DNA of 64,000 bases from Porticoccus sp002390525 (lineage in GTDB: Bacteria; Pseudomonadota; Gammaproteobacteria; Pseudomonadales; Porticoccaceae), in assembly GCA_943846655.1 (NCBI GenBank), contig OX044352.1, positions 806,001-870,000 of the forward strand. Direction: 5' to 3'. The notes beneath the pieces were generated by a model, which saw nothing but the letters and a program-made list of their open reading frames with translations, was not told the DNA's origin and did not search any database. The position numbers and the translations under genes were made by a program. This document shows positions 62,952 to 64,000 of this stretch, one piece after another. The first letter of the stretch is position 1, and the number at the start of each line of letters is the position of its first letter.

Positions 62952-64000
62952 TTATTGAGTTATTAGAGGTTCATTAGCACTAAAAAAATCAGACCCCATC
63001 ATAGCTGTTGTGTTAAGAATTCCTCTCCCTGAAACGGATGGTATTAAAATATGAGCTGGTTTTTCTAGGCCGTTGAGAAACGGTCCAACGAGACGCGCAT
63101 TTGTAAGTGAGCGTATTAAACCCAAAGCTATGCTAGCAGCATCCATGTTGGGCATGATAAGCACATTAGCTCTTCCAGTAATATTTGCATTATTACAAAT
63201 AGTTTCTCTTAAAGCCTCGTTCAATGCAGACATTGCATGCATCTCACCATCAATTTCGATATCTGGAATCTGGCCGCGAAGTTTTTCCGCAGCTCTTTTC
63301 ATTTTATGAGCTGACTGATCGTCATAGGTGCCATAATTTGAATGAGACAGAAGTGCAACTTTTGGTATAACTCCACACCCTGCGACAAATTCAATAGCAT
63401 CCTCAGTGATATGCATGATTTGTTCTTCTGTTGGGTCTACATTAATAAATGCATCTGCTAGGAATAATGGACCATCATCTAAAAGTAAAATGCAGATAGA
63501 GGATATACTACTTTTGTCATCGCGAGGCGGAATGATGCTTGAAATTTTCGTTAAGTGTTGATCATAACGTCCTGACTTCCCGCATATCAGACCATCTGCA
63601 TCACCCAGTGCAACCATTATAGTTGCTATAACTGAGTTATCTGTATGAATTGAGTTTCTAGCTGTTTCTACAGAGATTCCAGAACGTCCTACATATTTAT
63701 GGTAATACTGCCAGTAATTTTCTCGATGACTATCATCCTCAGGATTAAATATCTGAAAATCAGCTTCAGGTTTTATGCGCAAATTCATTTCTTTAATTTT
63801 TTGTTTAATAATAGCTGGCCGTCCAATTAAAATCGGTTTTGCTATTTTTTCATCAATAATACCCTGCATTGCCCTCAAAACGTCATCATTCTCCCCTTCA
63901 GCATAGGCTATCCTGGGTGGATTTTTTTTCGCTCTTTCAATCATAGGCTGCATAAAAAGCTGACTACGATTAACGTAGCTATGAAGTTTATTGCGATACG
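62952..64000 (-). CDS. maeB: NADP-dependent malic enzyme, C-terminal phosphotransacetylase-like part (5' end outside window)
   Basis: The last 349 codons of a large gene, open through the right edge of the window. The visible part is the phosphotransacetylase-like regulatory domain: AYAEGENDDVLRAMQGIIDE, ALGDADGLICGKSGRYDQHL, IMPNMDAASIALGLIRSLT and SVSGRGILNTTAMM. The residues before the first internal Met (KLHSYVNRSQLFMQPMIERAK) match the linker of MaeB, where the malic-enzyme domain precedes this one, and not the start of a free-standing Pta. It makes pyruvate and NADPH from malate. Confidence 0.88.
   Translation of the reverse strand, partial: YRNKLHSYVNRSQLFMQPMIERAKKNPPRIAYAEGENDDVLRAMQGIIDEKIAKPILIGRPAIIKQKIKEMNLRIKPEADFQIFNPEDDSHRENYWQYYHKYVGRSGISVETARNSIHTDNSVIATIMVALGDADGLICGKSGRYDQHLTKISSIIPPRDDKSSISSICILLLDDGPLFLADAFINVDPTEEQIMHITEDAIEFVAGCGVIPKVALLSHSNYGTYDDQSAHKMKRAAEKLRGQIPDIEIDGEMHAMSALNEALRETICNNANITGRANVLIMPNMDAASIALGLIRSLTNARLVGPFLNGLEKPAHILIPSVSGRGILNTTAMMGSDFFSANEPLITQ

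Noticed and set aside
62952..63953. Stand-alone phosphotransacetylase starting at the first Met
   Set aside because: The frame stays open to the window edge and the preceding residues match the linker of MaeB.

Overview
The window is AT-rich chromosomal DNA from a gammaproteobacterium. Gene order over long stretches matches Pseudomonas and its marine relatives: rpsF-rpsR-(DUF2232)-rplI-dnaB; ubiE-ubiJ-ubiB-hisI-hisE-tatABC; hslV-hslU-DUF971; hisB-hisH-hisA near AsmA-mutY-yggX; argD-argF. These blocks are joined differently from Pseudomonas: argS is missing between priA and the SPOR gene, and hisF does not follow hisA. Proteins are compact and most genes are intact. I cannot name a genus; a marine or host-associated relative of the Pseudomonas/Cellvibrio group is the best inference.

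Layout. 1-8.2 kb: ribosomal proteins S6, S18 and L9, replicative helicase, pantothenate genes panC-panD, YajQ, a frameshifted acetyl-CoA synthetase and a YebC-type regulator. 8.3-14 kb: pyrophosphatase, then a thiamine-scavenging locus made of a TPP riboswitch, a heavily frameshifted TonB-dependent receptor, a frameshifted small beta-barrel, a PnuC-type transporter and a thiamine-kinase-like phosphotransferase. 14-19.2 kb: tatABC (tatC carries a homopolymer frameshift), hisEI and ubiquinone genes ubiBJE. 19.4-29.8 kb: a lipoprotein, a GFA protein, an anchored glutaredoxin, DUF971, the HslUV protease, an LEA14-like lipoprotein, VanY, cysE, Smr, SPOR, priA and rpmE. 30-42.5 kb: a MetX-like hydrolase, two DEAD-box helicases flanking Sel1, pntAB and a TIGR02450 gene pair, and an RND efflux pair. 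42.7-49.8 kb: a thioesterase, hisA, hisH and hisB (interrupted by a repeat/integrase-like remnant and an adhesin-E-like gene), AsmA, mutY, yggX and tRNA-Phe. 49.8-58.3 kb: small secreted and membrane proteins, DUF2237, Sel1, MORN, ggt, DUF2256, a decayed gamma-glutamylcyclotransferase, argF and argD. 58.4-64 kb: a Fur-controlled porin/FMN-binding/PepSY operon, grxD, a peroxiredoxin, slyX and the end of a maeB-type malic enzyme.

How the parts fit. The organism makes its own pantothenate, histidine, arginine, cysteine and ubiquinone but appears to import thiamine. Single-base frameshifts are concentrated in accessory genes between 5.5 and 12 kb, with one in tatC; they look like gene decay, although assembly indels cannot be excluded from sequence alone. 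I found no CRISPR array, complete prophage or intact insertion sequence. The most notable items are the thiamine locus with its ribosome-site hairpin, the Fur-boxed operon facing grxD, the tatC homopolymer frameshift, and the 43-bp direct repeats inside the his cluster.
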